From contig NZ_CP061474.1 in NCBI RefSeq assembly GCF_014679505.1, positions 464,001 to 528,000 of the forward strand: a stretch of 64,000 bases of DNA, read 5' to 3'. The translations under genes were made by a program, and so were the position numbers. The notes under the pieces were generated by a model that did no database searches, was not told where the DNA came from, and saw only the letters and a program-made list of their open reading frames with translations. Positions within the stretch are counted from its first letter, which is position 1, and each line of letters opens with the position of its first letter. Source of the DNA: Geobacillus sp. 46C-IIa. GTDB lineage: Bacteria; Bacillota; Bacilli; Bacillales; Anoxybacillaceae. Below are positions 27,927 to 36,238 of this stretch, piece by piece.

Positions 27927-29408
27927 ATGACGGTCATGCCGAACTGGCTGAAGCAGCGGGCGTTTTTGACCCCGGAGCGGACGGCCATCAGTGACGGAAA
28001 GCGGACGAAAACGTTCGCCGAACTGTATGAAGCCGCTGCGAGCTGGGCGCGCCGCCTCGCCGGGGCGGGCGTCAAAGAAGGCGACATTGTCGCGGTGCTG
28101 ATGAAAAACAGCGTAGAGATGATTGAGATCGTCCATGCGTTGTTTCTCCTCGGCGCCCGCGCGTTGCTGCAAAACGCGCGCCTTACGCCATATGAGCTTT
28201 GTTGGCAGCTCGATGACAGCGGGGCGCGCGTCGTGATTGCCGACGACGATCTGGCCGGCCGCTTCGGCGGCGACGGGCGGGTCATTACAGTGAGCGCGCT
28301 CACTGCGTTTGCCGAAGCGGACGCTTTGCTCAAAGAAACGCACCATTTGGACGAGACGGCAACGATTATGTACACATCGGGGACGACCGGCACCCCGAAA
28401 GGCGTGCTGCAAACATACGGCAACCACTGGTGGAGCGCTGTCGGCTCGGCGCTCAACTTAGGGTTGCACGAGCGCGACTGCTGGCTGGCGTCCGTGCCGC
28501 TGTTTCATATTAGCGGGTGGTCGATCGCCATGCGCAGCGTCATTTACGGCATGCCGATGCAGCTGCAGACGTCGTTTGATGCCAAAGCAGCCAACACCTT
28601 GATCATGGACGGCAAGGTGACCGTCATGTCGGTGGTGGCCGCCATGCTGCAGCGGATGGTGTCCGAACTAGGCGCAGCGCGCTACCCGGATACGTTCCGC
28701 TGCATGCTGCTAGGCGGCGGGCCGGCGCCGCAGCCGCTGCTGGAAGCGTGCAAAGAAAAAGGCATTCCGGTATACCAAACGTACGGAATGACGGAAACGG
28801 CGTCGCAAATTGTCACCTTGGCGCCGGAATACAGCTTGACCAAGCTCGGCTCAGCCGGCAAGCCGCTTTTTCCGGCTGAGTTGCGCATCGTGCGCGACGG
28901 GAAGCCGGCCGCGCCGTATGAAGCCGGGGAAATTGTCGTGAAAGGGCCGAACGTGACAAAAGGGTATTTGCATCGCCCGGAGGCGACCGCACAGGCGATC
29001 CGCGACGGCTGGTTTTATACGGGAGATATCGGTTATGTCGATGAAGAAGGATTTTTGTACGTACTTGACCGCCGTTCTGATCTCATCATCTCCGGCGGCG
29101 AAAACGTCTATCCGGCCGAAATCGAAGCCGTGCTCCTTGCGCACCCGGATGTCGAAGAAGCCGGGGTGACCGGCGTAGAAGATGAAACGTGGGGGCAAGT
29201 GCCGTGCGCGTTTGTGAAATTAAAGCAAGGAGCGGCGGCCGCTGAGGACGAACTGAAGCAATTTTGCCGCAGCCGATTAGCCAAATACAAAGTGCCGGCG
29301 CGCATTTATTTCGTTCCTGCGCTGCCGCGCAATGCAGCGCAAAAACTGCTGCGCCGTGAGCTGAAAACGCTCATTCCGGAAGCAGAACAGCGAGCGTCCC
29401 GCCGATAA
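27927..29408 (+). CDS. menE: o-Succinylbenzoate-CoA ligase
   Basis: MenE activates o-succinylbenzoate with ATP and CoA; it acts just before MenB. This 493-residue ANL-family adenylating enzyme has the P-loop TIMYTSGTTGTPKG, QTYGMTETAS, the hinge YTGDIGYVDEEGF and LDRRSDLIISGGENVYPAE, and a C-terminal AAQKLLRRE with the catalytic Lys. ATG 27927 has AAAGGAGGAAG in front. Its own regulation looks separate because a terminator lies immediately upstream; no clear promoter was found between the two. Confidence 0.95.
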   Translation: MTVMPNWLKQRAFLTPERTAISDGKRTKTFAELYEAAASWARRLAGAGVKEGDIVAVLMKNSVEMIEIVHALFLLGARALLQNARLTPYELCWQLDDSGARVVIADDDLAGRFGGDGRVITVSALTAFAEADALLKETHHLDETATIMYTSGTTGTPKGVLQTYGNHWWSAVGSALNLGLHERDCWLASVPLFHISGWSIAMRSVIYGMPMQLQTSFDAKAANTLIMDGKVTVMSVVAAMLQRMVSELGAARYPDTFRCMLLGGGPAPQPLLEACKEKGIPVYQTYGMTETASQIVTLAPEYSLTKLGSAGKPLFPAELRIVRDGKPAAPYEAGEIVVKGPNVTKGYLHRPEATAQAIRDGWFYTGDIGYVDEEGFLYVLDRRSDLIISGGENVYPAEIEAVLLAHPDVEEAGVTGVEDETWGQVPCAFVKLKQGAAAAEDELKQFCRSRLAKYKVPARIYFVPALPRNAAQKLLRRELKTLIPEAEQRASRR

Positions 29409-29422
29409 GCGGGGCGCTCGCT
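29389..29422. terminator. Hairpin at menE end
   Basis: agcgagcg(t)cccgc and gcggg(g)cgctcgct form a very strong stem overlapping the menE stop. The T run is poor, so it may be a weak bidirectional terminator or a 3' stabiliser. Confidence 0.5.
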
Positions 29423-29435
29423 TGGTCTGTAAGCC

Positions 29436-29636
29436 CTAAAAATCATCGTCCGCCAGTCCGAGCTCAGCCGCTCGATAGGCGACAAGCCGTTCAATATCGG
29501 GCGGCAACTGCTCCAATGACCCGAACTCGTACTGCCACAAATTCGTGAAAGAATCGATGCAAACCGGATAGGCCGCCGGATGGCGCCTCTTCATTTCCTC
29601 TTTGAACGCGTTAATGAGGCTGGCCCGCTTGTCCAT
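29436..29636 (-). CDS. Small hypothetical protein (66 aa)
   Basis: MDKRASLINAFKEEMKRRHP.. is a small charged, soluble protein ending ELGLADDDF, without cysteines, signal peptide or membrane segments. A GAGGGGG followed by atgacg puts the second ATG (29636) at a good distance, so it is chosen over 29642. It is not a family I can name. It is followed (downstream, same strand) only by the menE hairpin, and preceded by the DUF1540 gene on the same strand, with which it may be cotranscribed. Confidence 0.65.
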   Translation of the reverse strand: MDKRASLINAFKEEMKRRHPAAYPVCIDSFTNLWQYEFGSLEQLPPDIERLVAYRAAELGLADDDF

Positions 29637-29702
29637 CGTCATCCCCCTCTAACTATGTAAGCGCCGCCCGATCAGCCAGGCAGCGCTTGACTTGCTTGAC
29701 AG

Positions 29703-29864
29703 TTATGCTTCATCAGAAGGAACAAACGTTTTGCAATCCGTTTCCGTCGAATCGGACGCCATTTTTCCTGTGTGGCTGACGACGTAAATCGCATCAGCGC
29801 TGCAGCGATTTCCTTCCGCCCAGTAATGGCAGTTGCGGACTTCGCAAAGAACGTCTTTCGCCAT
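29703..29864 (-). CDS. DUF1540-type cysteine-rich small protein
   Basis: A 53-residue protein starting MAKDVLCEVRNCHYW and containing four cysteines (VLCEVRNC, NRCSADAIYV, ETDCKTF) in the pattern of DUF1540 domains, which are thought to bind a metal, probably zinc. GGGGG lies eight bases before ATG 29864. The A/V/T-rich middle (HTGKMASDSTETDCKTF) is typical. Function is unknown; the family is common in spore-forming Firmicutes. It lies upstream of the 66-residue gene on the same strand. Confidence 0.8.
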   Translation of the reverse strand: MAKDVLCEVRNCHYWAEGNRCSADAIYVVSHTGKMASDSTETDCKTFVPSDEA

Positions 29865-30034
29865 TCGTCATCCCCCTTATCATGGTGAAATCGCCTACAC
29901 CAATAGTTTGCCGGCTTAGTCGCAATTTATGAGCGGAAACGGGAAGGAACAGAGGACGTCCTGTCGCCTATCGCCTTGTTAAAGTCGGAATGGTTTTTTC
30001 GAATGTGACAAAATGAAAACATTTATCATTATCA

Positions 30035-30064
30035 TTGACATAGAAAATCATTCTCAATTAAAAT
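30035..30064 (+). promoter_or_regulatory. Promoter with Fur box for the DUF2325 operon
   Basis: TTGACA (30035-30040) and TAAAAT (30059-30064) are separated by 18 bases. Between and over the -10 box lies agaaaatcattctca (30042-30056), whose reverse complement tgagaatgattttct matches the Fur 7-1-7 consensus TGATAATNATTATCA at most positions. A related tcattatcattga lies just upstream. Iron repression is therefore likely. Confidence 0.7.
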
Positions 30065-30098
30065 AGCAATAGAGAAAGCGATAAGGGAGGAAGATGTC

Positions 30099-30389
30099 AT
30101 GGCCTCATTGCTTGTTGTTGGTGCGGATCATTTAGGCAACATTACCGATAAATTAGCGGATTCCGGTTTCCGGGAAATCATTCATGTCAATGGCCGAAAA
30201 GTGAATATGGTCAAGCGCGATATCCCGGAACATGTGGATGCCGTATTAGTGATGATCGATTACATTAACCATAACTTAGCCAAAAAAGTGAAAGAAAAGG
30301 CGAAAAGCAAAGACAAGCCCATTTACTTTGTCAAGCGGTCGTGGAGTTCGATTTGTGCTGTGCTGGAGCAGCTGGAACAACATGCATAA
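30099..30389 (+). CDS. DUF2325 protein under a Fur box
   Basis: A 96-residue protein: MASLLVVGADHLGNITDKLA, HVNGRK, IPEHVDAVLVMIDYINHNLA, KAKSKDKPIYFVKRSWSSI. This is the DUF2325 pattern (a Rossmann-like receiver-type fold with a G(A/G)D.....I N-terminal motif and D..(V/I)...DY.(N/S)H). Function is unknown. GGGAGGA precedes the ATG. A Fur-type operator overlaps the promoter, so the gene should be made when iron is scarce. The next gene follows 18 bases after the stop, suggesting a two-gene operon. Confidence 0.85.
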   Translation: MASLLVVGADHLGNITDKLADSGFREIIHVNGRKVNMVKRDIPEHVDAVLVMIDYINHNLAKKVKEKAKSKDKPIYFVKRSWSSICAVLEQLEQHA

Positions 30390-30407
30390 ACATGGGAGGC
30401 GGCAGCG

Positions 30408-30908
30408 ATGAGATATATACATCAAGAAACGCAAGGCGCTTGGGTTTATGCCGTTCACCGTTTTCTCCGCCGCGTCGTCGAGGCGTATTGTGAAACAGCT
30501 CCTTCCTTGCGGTCGCCGTTTCAGCTGCTGAGGCTGATTGAAATGCACCGCCCGCTTCTTTCGTTGTCTCTCTTTCCTTCGCCATTGCATTATGGCCTCG
30601 TGCTCGCCAAAGTGACGGATCATTTGCTGCAGTTTTTCGGTTCGGCAGAAGAGGCAGAATGCAAGCCGCTGTTGCTCGTCGGCGGGGGGAATCAGGGAAA
30701 GGCGGAAGAATGGAGCAGTGCAAGCCTCTGCATCGTTTACCGCGACCGGGTGCGCGTATTGTTATGGTGCGAGGAAGAGGGACAAATCCGGCAATGCAAG
30801 GAAAACATGCCGTCTTTATGCCGAAAGGCGGTCGGATTTTGCCCGCGCGAACTCGAATGTTGCTTTTTATGGACGGGCGGCCGCCGCATTGAATGGATGT
30901 CTGCCTGA
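30408..30908 (+). CDS. Hypothetical protein in Fur-box operon
   Basis: A 166-residue protein that I cannot assign to a family. It begins MRYIHQETQGAWVYAVHRFL and has no signal peptide or membrane segment. It contains five cysteines in its second half (..CIVYRDRVRVLLWCEEEG, RQCKENMPSLC, FCPRELECCFLW), which could bind metal or a cofactor. GGGAGGCGGCAG precedes the ATG. It shares the transcript, and so the predicted iron control, of the DUF2325 gene. A terminator lies a few bases after its stop. Confidence 0.7.
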   Translation: MRYIHQETQGAWVYAVHRFLRRVVEAYCETAPSLRSPFQLLRLIEMHRPLLSLSLFPSPLHYGLVLAKVTDHLLQFFGSAEEAECKPLLLVGGGNQGKAEEWSSASLCIVYRDRVRVLLWCEEEGQIRQCKENMPSLCRKAVGFCPRELECCFLWTGGRRIEWMSA

Positions 30909-30911
30909 TAA

Positions 30912-30957
30912 AAAACGGCATGTCTTGGAATGGAATGAAAGCCCGGCATGCCGTTTC
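30912..30957. terminator. Bidirectional terminator
   Basis: aaaacggcatg and catgccgttt form a stem with a 24-base loop. The minus-strand side has a run of six T and serves the downstream trypsin-like protease; the plus side ends the Fur-box operon. Confidence 0.7.
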
Positions 30958-31057
30958 ATCTTGAAAGAAAAAAACGTTCGGACGTTCCCTGCCTTGCCTT
31001 TGCGAGGGCACAGTCATAAGCGTCCCATTTTTATCATATACTTATGGCAAGGTGTCG

Positions 31058-32422
31058 CTATTGGGGATCTTTTTTCTCGCTGTCATCTGCTTGTTGTTGC
31101 CGCTTTTGCAAGGCCAGCAACACGTCCTGGAGATCCACTTGGCCGTCACCGTTCAGATCGGCGGAGACTGCAGGCGGGCCATTGGTTGAAGCCGCCTTGC
31201 TTTGCTGTTTTGGCTTCAACACGAAGGTGAACACGAGCAGTCCGATGATGAGCAGCAGGGCGACGCCATCGAAAATAAAGAAGGCGGTTTTGTAGTTTGA
31301 CCAAAGAATTTTGCTTTGCTCGCTTTTTTGTTGGCTGTCGGTAATGAACCGTTTAATTTCCGAATGGCCGGGATAGAGGCGTTCCACCGCTTCAAATTTG
31401 GTCAAGGCGTCCTTGTAGTAACCGCCCCAATACAGCGTCAACCCTTTGCGGAAGAGGGTGTCAACGCTGCCTTGCCCGTGATCGGCGCCCGCCTGTTTGA
31501 CAAATTCCTTCACGGTATTGACCGGGACGGCAAAATTAAATCCTTGCACTTCTTGGCCGTTGACGGTGTCGCCGCGGAAGGTGAGCAAGCCGATAATTTC
31601 CCCGCGTTCGTTAATGACAGGTCCTCCGCTGTTGCCATGGGTGGCGGCGGCGTCAATTTGGATGACCGGGCTTCCTTGTTCTGTCTTTTTCGAAGTGGCG
31701 GAAACATGGCCGGCGTTCATCGAAGAGACTAAAGAGGAGTCGGGAGAAAGGTAGTCAGATTCAGCAGCGGCAGGATAGCCGATGACCCAAATGTCGTCTT
31801 GGTTTTGGACGGTGTCCGAATTGCCGAGCGGCAGCGTCGGCAAGTTTTTGCCTTCGATTTTTAAAACGGCAACGTCTTTCCCTTGATTGACTGGCGCCCC
31901 GTAGCTTTTCACTTCCCCGTCAAGCACATCCCCGCCGGGCAAAATCACTTTTAGGCCGCGGGTTACTTTTGTGTAGAACGTATACTCGATCATATAATCA
32001 TAGGCGAGGTCAAAATCAACGCCAAAATATTCGGCCAACCCGGCTGCTAATTGCTCAAAAGCGGCATTGGCGATGTCTATTTCTTCTGCCTTCGAATACT
32101 CGACGACATGGGCGTTCGTGACAATATAGCCGTTGGGACTGATGATGGCCCCTGAGCCGGATGCGCCAATCATCGTCCGGTAATCAAGCTGCTGGAGGTA
32201 CGCATCGACATCGGGATCATCGTTGACAAACTCCCATTCCACGATCGCATAATCGACAATGCGGACGACGGCTGGCTTTGTATACTCGGCCAGTTTCTGC
32301 GCTTTTGAGATGTGGGACGTATCCGGTTTGATGTTCATGAGAAAGAAGGAGGCAGCGATGCATACGGCGAAAATGATGCTGATCGGGATCGTGATCATCG
32401 CTCGTTTGCGCAAATGTTCCAC
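31058..32422 (-). CDS. Membrane trypsin-like serine protease with TPR-like region and EF-hand/dockerin tail
   Basis: A 454-residue protein. An N-terminal membrane anchor (ITIPISIIFAVCIAASFFLM) precedes an S1C/HtrA-like trypsin domain: His in YIVTNAHVVEY, Asp in GKDVAVLKIEG and Ser in ATHGNSGGPVINE. No PDZ domain follows. Instead there is a helical TPR-like piece (LFRKGLTLYWGGYYKDALTK), a second membrane segment (FFIFDGVALLLIIGLLVFTF) and a cytosolic-or-outer tail with DLNGDGQVDLQDVLLALQ, an EF-hand-like calcium loop of the dockerin type I kind. The large insertion before the Asp motif is unusual. The combination is not one I know by name; likely an envelope quality-control or signalling protease. 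Confidence 0.8.
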   Translation of the reverse strand: MEHLRKRAMITIPISIIFAVCIAASFFLMNIKPDTSHISKAQKLAEYTKPAVVRIVDYAIVEWEFVNDDPDVDAYLQQLDYRTMIGASGSGAIISPNGYIVTNAHVVEYSKAEEIDIANAAFEQLAAGLAEYFGVDFDLAYDYMIEYTFYTKVTRGLKVILPGGDVLDGEVKSYGAPVNQGKDVAVLKIEGKNLPTLPLGNSDTVQNQDDIWVIGYPAAAESDYLSPDSSLVSSMNAGHVSATSKKTEQGSPVIQIDAAATHGNSGGPVINERGEIIGLLTFRGDTVNGQEVQGFNFAVPVNTVKEFVKQAGADHGQGSVDTLFRKGLTLYWGGYYKDALTKFEAVERLYPGHSEIKRFITDSQQKSEQSKILWSNYKTAFFIFDGVALLLIIGLLVFTFVLKPKQQSKAASTNGPPAVSADLNGDGQVDLQDVLLALQKRQQQADDSEKKDPQ

Positions 32423-32521
32423 CCCATTTTTCAGGAAATTTTAAACAACAATGGTATATTATATTCGCCCTCCGTCTTTTGGAGCATTACCGAAAAAAAT
32501 AAAATTGCGGCAAAAAAAGCG

Positions 32522-32550
32522 ATAAAAAAGCTCCGCCTTGGCAGCGGAGC
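32522..32550 (-). terminator. Terminator of znuA
   Basis: On the minus strand gctccgctgccaaggcggagc is followed by six T. It begins 10 bases after the znuA stop. Confidence 0.85.
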
Positions 32551-32559
32551 GGGGAAAGG

Positions 32560-33594
32560 CTAACGGAGAGCCTGTTGAATCGTTTCAATATTTTCTTCCA
32601 TCAAGTCGAAGTAATCACGGTGTTGATTCCTGTCTTCGTCAGTCAGCGTTTCAAGGTTGTGCAAATAGAGCGCCTTGGCGCCGATTTCATGCTGAACCAT
32701 TTCCGCAGTTTTGGCTGGGATGTTGCGCTCAAAAAGAACATAGCGAATGTGATGGCGTTTTGCCCAATCGATGAGTGCGGCAAGCTCTTTTTGCGATGGT
32801 TCGTTTGTCGGCGACAGGCCGGATACGCTCCGCTGGCGGAGTCCATAGCGTTCCTCCCAATAGCCGTAGGCGGCATGGGCGACGAGAATGTCTTTGTTCT
32901 GCGCCGATTGAACGGTTTGTTGGAATTTTTGATCGAGCGCTTCTAGTTTTGCTTTTAAGGTGTTAAAGTTTTTCGTAAACATTTCTTTTTGCTCTGGTTT
33001 GAGCTCGATCAGCAGGTCGCGAATCTGTTCGGCGATCGTGATCGAACGGAGCGGGTCAAGCCAGACGTGAGGGTCTTTGTCACCATGATTGTGTTCCTCT
33101 CCGCTGCCTTCTTCGGCGTTATGTTCATGTTCCTCTCCATGTTCCTCTCCATGTTCCTCTCCATGTTCCTCTCCATGTTCTTCTCCATGTTCTTCTCCAT
33201 GTTCTTCATGGGACGATTCAAGGAGGTCGATGCCGTCGGCAGCAGCGAGAAAGCGAACGGGTTCCTTTTTTAACGTTTCTTTTAGCTTTTCAGCGAACGG
33301 TTCCATGCCTTGGCCGATGTAAATGAAGGCGTCCGCCTCGGCGATCTGTTGAATCGTTTTCGTTGTCGGTTCGAACGTATGGGCTTCCGCTCCCGGCGGA
33401 TAAACGCTACGAACCTCAACGGCATCGCCGCCGATTTTTTTCGTGAAATCTTCAAGCGGGTAGACCGTTGTATAAATCGTTAACGTTTCTTTCGCGGTTT
33501 GCGTCTCGTTAGGGTTTTGGTTGCTTTGGCAGCCGTATAGCAGGCTGAATAAAGCGAGAAATACGCATACAATCCATGATTTCGTTCTCATCAT
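32560..33594 (-). CDS. znuA: Zinc-binding lipoprotein of a Zn ABC transporter
   Basis: ZnuA/AdcA-type solute-binding lipoprotein (344 residues) that captures Zn(II) outside the membrane. Signal peptide and lipobox SLLYGC are at the N-terminus. Metal ligands are expected in PGAEAHTFEPT, DPHVWLDP, ILVAHAAYGYW and near LEER. Between about residue 130 and 175 there is a His/Glu-rich loop with at least six EEHG repeats ending EHEHNAEEG, encoded by 12-base tandem repeats. It is monocistronic here: no znuB/znuC neighbours. A Zur box lies 41 bases upstream. Confidence 0.93.
   Translation of the reverse strand: MMRTKSWIVCVFLALFSLLYGCQSNQNPNETQTAKETLTIYTTVYPLEDFTKKIGGDAVEVRSVYPPGAEAHTFEPTTKTIQQIAEADAFIYIGQGMEPFAEKLKETLKKEPVRFLAAADGIDLLESSHEEHGEEHGEEHGEEHGEEHGEEHGEEHEHNAEEGSGEEHNHGDKDPHVWLDPLRSITIAEQIRDLLIELKPEQKEMFTKNFNTLKAKLEALDQKFQQTVQSAQNKDILVAHAAYGYWEERYGLRQRSVSGLSPTNEPSQKELAALIDWAKRHHIRYVLFERNIPAKTAEMVQHEIGAKALYLHNLETLTDEDRNQHRDYFDLMEENIETIQQALR
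33127..33198 (-). repeat. 12-base tandem repeat encoding EEHG
   Basis: Six consecutive units of atgttcctctcc on the plus strand (the last two are atgttcttctcc), in frame, encode the GEEH repeats of the zinc-binding loop of ZnuA. A seventh unit is partial. Copy number is likely to vary between strains by slippage. Confidence 0.85.
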
Positions 33595-33634
33595 GAGCTC
33601 CTTCCTTCGAAGAGATATGTCCTTCGTTATTATA

Positions 33635-33649
33635 TCGTAATGATTACGA
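33635..33649 (-). promoter_or_regulatory. Zur box of znuA
   Basis: tcgtaatgattacga is a perfect match to the Bacillus Zur operator TCGTAATNATTACGA. It lies 41 bases upstream of the znuA start, so repression when zinc is sufficient is expected. Confidence 0.88.
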
Positions 33650-33668
33650 TTTGAAAAGCGTTTATCGC

Positions 33669-34853
33669 TTAGAGCGAAGGATGAAATGGAGGGAAAGGAT
33701 CTTTCAATGTTGTCCAGTCCTCTTTCATTTCGTCATCTGTCAGCAGGCACTCATCAAGCGTCGCTTCCATCCGCGCGGCATCCATCTCCATGCCGATTAA
33801 CACGAACTCGGTCATACGATCGCCGTATACGTTGTCCCAATTTGTGCGCAATGCGTCGTCTTCTTGAAGAATCTCACGAATGGCTTCTTCTGGATAGGTA
33901 GCCACCCATTGCCCGGCTCCTTGAATGGTAATGGACGTCCCAGCTTGTGATAACAGGCAGCACATGTCATTTCTCGAAGCAAGCCAAAAAAATCCTTTCG
34001 CCCGAACCACTTCTATTGGCCAGTTTTCAAGCCAATTCAAAAATCGTTCCGGATGGAATGGCCGTTTTCTCCGATAAACAAAGGAAGAGATTCCATATTG
34101 TTCTGTTTCTGGGGTGTGTTCTTCGTTTAGCTCTTTTATCCATCCGGCTGATTGGCTGGCCGTTTCAAAGTCGAATAAATAAGTATTTAAAATGGAGTCG
34201 AGCGGCACTTGTCCGAAAGTTGCCGGGATGATGGCGGCTTCAGGATTCAGCTTTTTCAGTACAGCTTCGAGCTTTTGAATTTCTTGTGGTGACACGAGAT
34301 CGACTTTATTTAATATAAGGACATTGGCAAATTCGATTTGTTCAATAAGCAAATCGGCGATTTCGCGGCTGTCCGTTTCACTGACGGCCTGTTGGCGATC
34401 AAGCAAGGTTTCGCCTGAGGAAAAGTCCGTCCAAAAACGGTTGGCGTCCACAACCGTTACCATCGTATCTAATCGGCATTTTTTTGACAAATCTATTCCG
34501 AGCTCTTCATCTAAATATGTAAAGGTTTGGGCGACAGGGATCGGTTCGCTAATTCCTGAAGATTCAATGACGATATAGTCAATTTCCCCTCTCTCAACGA
34601 GCTGATCGACAGCTTTCATTAAATCTTCGCGCAATGTGCAGCAAATACAGCCGTTTTGAATTTGAATGAGCTTTTCTTCAGTGCGGAAAAAGCCATTTTG
34701 CCGAATGAGTTCGGCGTCAATATTGATTTCGCTCATATCATTGACGATCACCGCGATTTTTTTTCCTTCCCGATTGTGCAAAATATGATGGAGCAAGGTC
34801 GTCTTGCCTGATCCCAAATAACCGCTTAATACCGTGACAGGGATTTTTTTCAT
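33669..34853 (-). CDS. yciC: COG0523 GTPase, zinc metallochaperone (YciC/ZagA-like)
   Basis: A 394-residue G3E-family GTPase. The N-terminal domain has Walker [20 protein letters not shown], the metal-binding [12 protein letters not shown] (C-x-C-C), Walker B-like [11 protein letters not shown] and the guanine motif LILNKVDLV. The C-terminal CobW_C domain follows (..[16 protein letters not shown]). In B. subtilis the Zur-regulated member (YciC/ZagA) delivers zinc to the folate enzyme FolE during zinc starvation; the same is inferred here. A near-perfect Zur box lies 26 bases before the start. GCGCCTCC on the plus strand is the ribosome site. ATG 34853 starts MKKIPVTV. Confidence 0.9.
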   Translation of the reverse strand: MKKIPVTVLSGYLGSGKTTLLHHILHNREGKKIAVIVNDMSEINIDAELIRQNGFFRTEEKLIQIQNGCICCTLREDLMKAVDQLVERGEIDYIVIESSGISEPIPVAQTFTYLDEELGIDLSKKCRLDTMVTVVDANRFWTDFSSGETLLDRQQAVSETDSREIADLLIEQIEFANVLILNKVDLVSPQEIQKLEAVLKKLNPEAAIIPATFGQVPLDSILNTYLFDFETASQSAGWIKELNEEHTPETEQYGISSFVYRRKRPFHPERFLNWLENWPIEVVRAKGFFWLASRNDMCCLLSQAGTSITIQGAGQWVATYPEEAIREILQEDDALRTNWDNVYGDRMTEFVLIGMEMDAARMEATLDECLLTDDEMKEDWTTLKDPFPPFHPSL

Positions 34854-34878
34854 CTTTCTGCGCCTCCTTATAGAAAAT

Positions 34879-34893
34879 AGTAATCATTACGAT
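34879..34893 (-). promoter_or_regulatory. Zur box of the COG0523 GTPase gene
   Basis: agtaatcattacgat; the reverse complement atcgtaatgattact matches TCGTAATNATTACGA with changes only at one edge. Same element as upstream of znuA, so the two genes form one zinc-starvation regulon. Confidence 0.8.
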
Positions 34894-34946
34894 TTAACAC
34901 GACCCATCATACAAAAAAATGAGGAAAATGGCAAGGGGGAATACAG

Positions 34947-35195
34947 TTATTTTGTTTCATTAAGGTGCTGAGATGGTTCAGGAACAGGGTCGAACCCACC
35001 CGGATGAAACGGATGGCATTTCAAAATCCGCTTCACTGTCAGCCATCCCCCTTTGATGGCGCCAAACCGCTTCACCGCCTCGAGCCCATAATTCGAACAG
35101 GTCGGGTAAAAGCGGCAAGTTGGCGGCTTAAGCGGGGAAAGAAATCGTTGGTAAAAACGGATGAGCATGATCAACAACTTGGCCACTGCAACCAT
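34947..35195 (-). CDS. yidD: YidD, membrane protein insertion efficiency factor
   Basis: A small (about 80 residues) amphipathic YidD protein, helping YidC-type membrane insertion. The invariant motif [13 protein letters not shown] and the C-terminal [18 protein letters not shown] are present. An AAAGGA overlaps the first ATG (35195), so GTG 35186 (third codon after it) may be the true start, giving a protein three residues shorter. Stand-alone gene; rpmH and rnpA are not here. Confidence 0.9.
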   Translation of the reverse strand: MVAVAKLLIMLIRFYQRFLSPLKPPTCRFYPTCSNYGLEAVKRFGAIKGGWLTVKRILKCHPFHPGGFDPVPEPSQHLNETK

Positions 35196-35428
35196 TCCTT
35201 TCCGTCGTTGTCACTATTTCTACAATAGAATAAACCGGTTTTCCGTTCAAGGGAAATGGTGCGTTATGGTGAAAAGACGTTCGCCTCCAGCGGGCGTTTC
35301 GCCTGTCCCGCCGGCTTCGGAAGTCAAGGCCTTTCCGGCCGAAACGGTATGGAAGGCAAAAAAGATGCGGGACACCCCTCGTTTTGGTTATGATAAAAAA
35401 GAGAATACACGACTAGGGGGGATTTTCT

Positions 35429-35905
35429 ATGCCTTCACCGGTAGAAAGCTTTGAATTGGATCATTGCGCCGTCAAAGCGCCGTACGTGCGGCATTGCGGC
35501 GTTCACAAAGTCGGCAGCGACGGCGTTGTCAATAAGTTCGATATTCGTTTTTGCCAGCCGAACAAAGAAGCGATGGACCCGGCGGCCATTCATACGTTAG
35601 AGCACCTGTTGGCGTATACGCTGCGCAAACATGCGGCCAAGTATGATCATTTTGACATTATCGACATCTCGCCGATGGGTTGCCAGACGGGGTTTTACCT
35701 TGTCGTGAGCGGATCGCCGACCGTTGAGGAAATCATCGATTTGCTTGAGGAGACGATGAAAGACGCCTTGAATGCGGCGGAAGTGCCGGCCGCAACCGAG
35801 CGGCAATGCGGCCAAGCGAAGCTGCACGACTTAGAGGCGGCGAAAGAGTTGATGCGCTTTTGGCTGTCGCAAGAGAAAACCGAGCTGAAAAAAGTGTTCG
35901 GCTGA
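35429..35905 (+). CDS. luxS: S-ribosylhomocysteine lyase
   Basis: LuxS cleaves S-ribosylhomocysteine to homocysteine and DPD, the precursor of autoinducer-2. It is a 158-residue metalloenzyme with the Fe/Zn motif [12 protein letters not shown] plus the third ligand Cys in [15 protein letters not shown]. Its N-terminus [12 protein letters not shown] is standard. AGGGGGGAT precedes ATG 35429. With metK in the same window it belongs to the methyl-cycle genes. It is alone; the next genes are a small membrane protein (opposite strand) and dps. Confidence 0.96.
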   Translation: MPSPVESFELDHCAVKAPYVRHCGVHKVGSDGVVNKFDIRFCQPNKEAMDPAAIHTLEHLLAYTLRKHAAKYDHFDIIDISPMGCQTGFYLVVSGSPTVEEIIDLLEETMKDALNAAEVPAATERQCGQAKLHDLEAAKELMRFWLSQEKTELKKVFG

Positions 35906-35928
35906 TGAATCGGCCGGCCCGAAAACCG

Positions 35929-36087
35929 CTACTGCGGCTGTTTTGGGCCGGTTTGTTGTTTGTCGTCCCGTTCCTCGGGAAGCGGGTCTACCGTATGTTT
36001 GTACCCGTACGCTTTCGAAGTGGTGACGACCGCCAACAAAAGAATGACCGCTACAATGATGAGACAAATCACTAACGTCCAATACAT
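35929..36087 (-). CDS. ytzI: YtzI-like small membrane protein
   Basis: A 52-residue protein with one membrane helix (MYWTLVICLIIVAVILLLAV) and a hydrophilic tail (KAYGYKHTVDPLPEERDD) that is conserved in Bacillus small proteins next to dps/luxS. ATG 36087 is preferred because AAAGGCAGG lies upstream; a more distal ATG at 36117 would overlap it. Function is unknown. The gene-symbol is by position and tail similarity. Confidence 0.65.
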   Translation of the reverse strand: MYWTLVICLIIVAVILLLAVVTTSKAYGYKHTVDPLPEERDDKQQTGPKQPQ

Positions 36088-36238
36088 GATGACGCCTGCC
36101 TTTTTTCTTTCCATTATACCATACGCGAACACGCACACATTCATATTTCTGCTGCAATCGGGCAACCTATTCAACGGCAAGGTTCGGCTGTTTCAGCATC
36201 GGACAGGCTGGGTAAACGAATCATAAGGAGGAATGGAT

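Noticed and set aside
33009..33221. A minus-strand ORF made almost wholly of MERN repeats
   Set aside because: It is the alternative frame of the znuA tandem repeat.
36121..36232. A PerR operator upstream of dps
   Set aside because: I looked for a TTATAATNATTATAA-like site and found none that matched convincingly.
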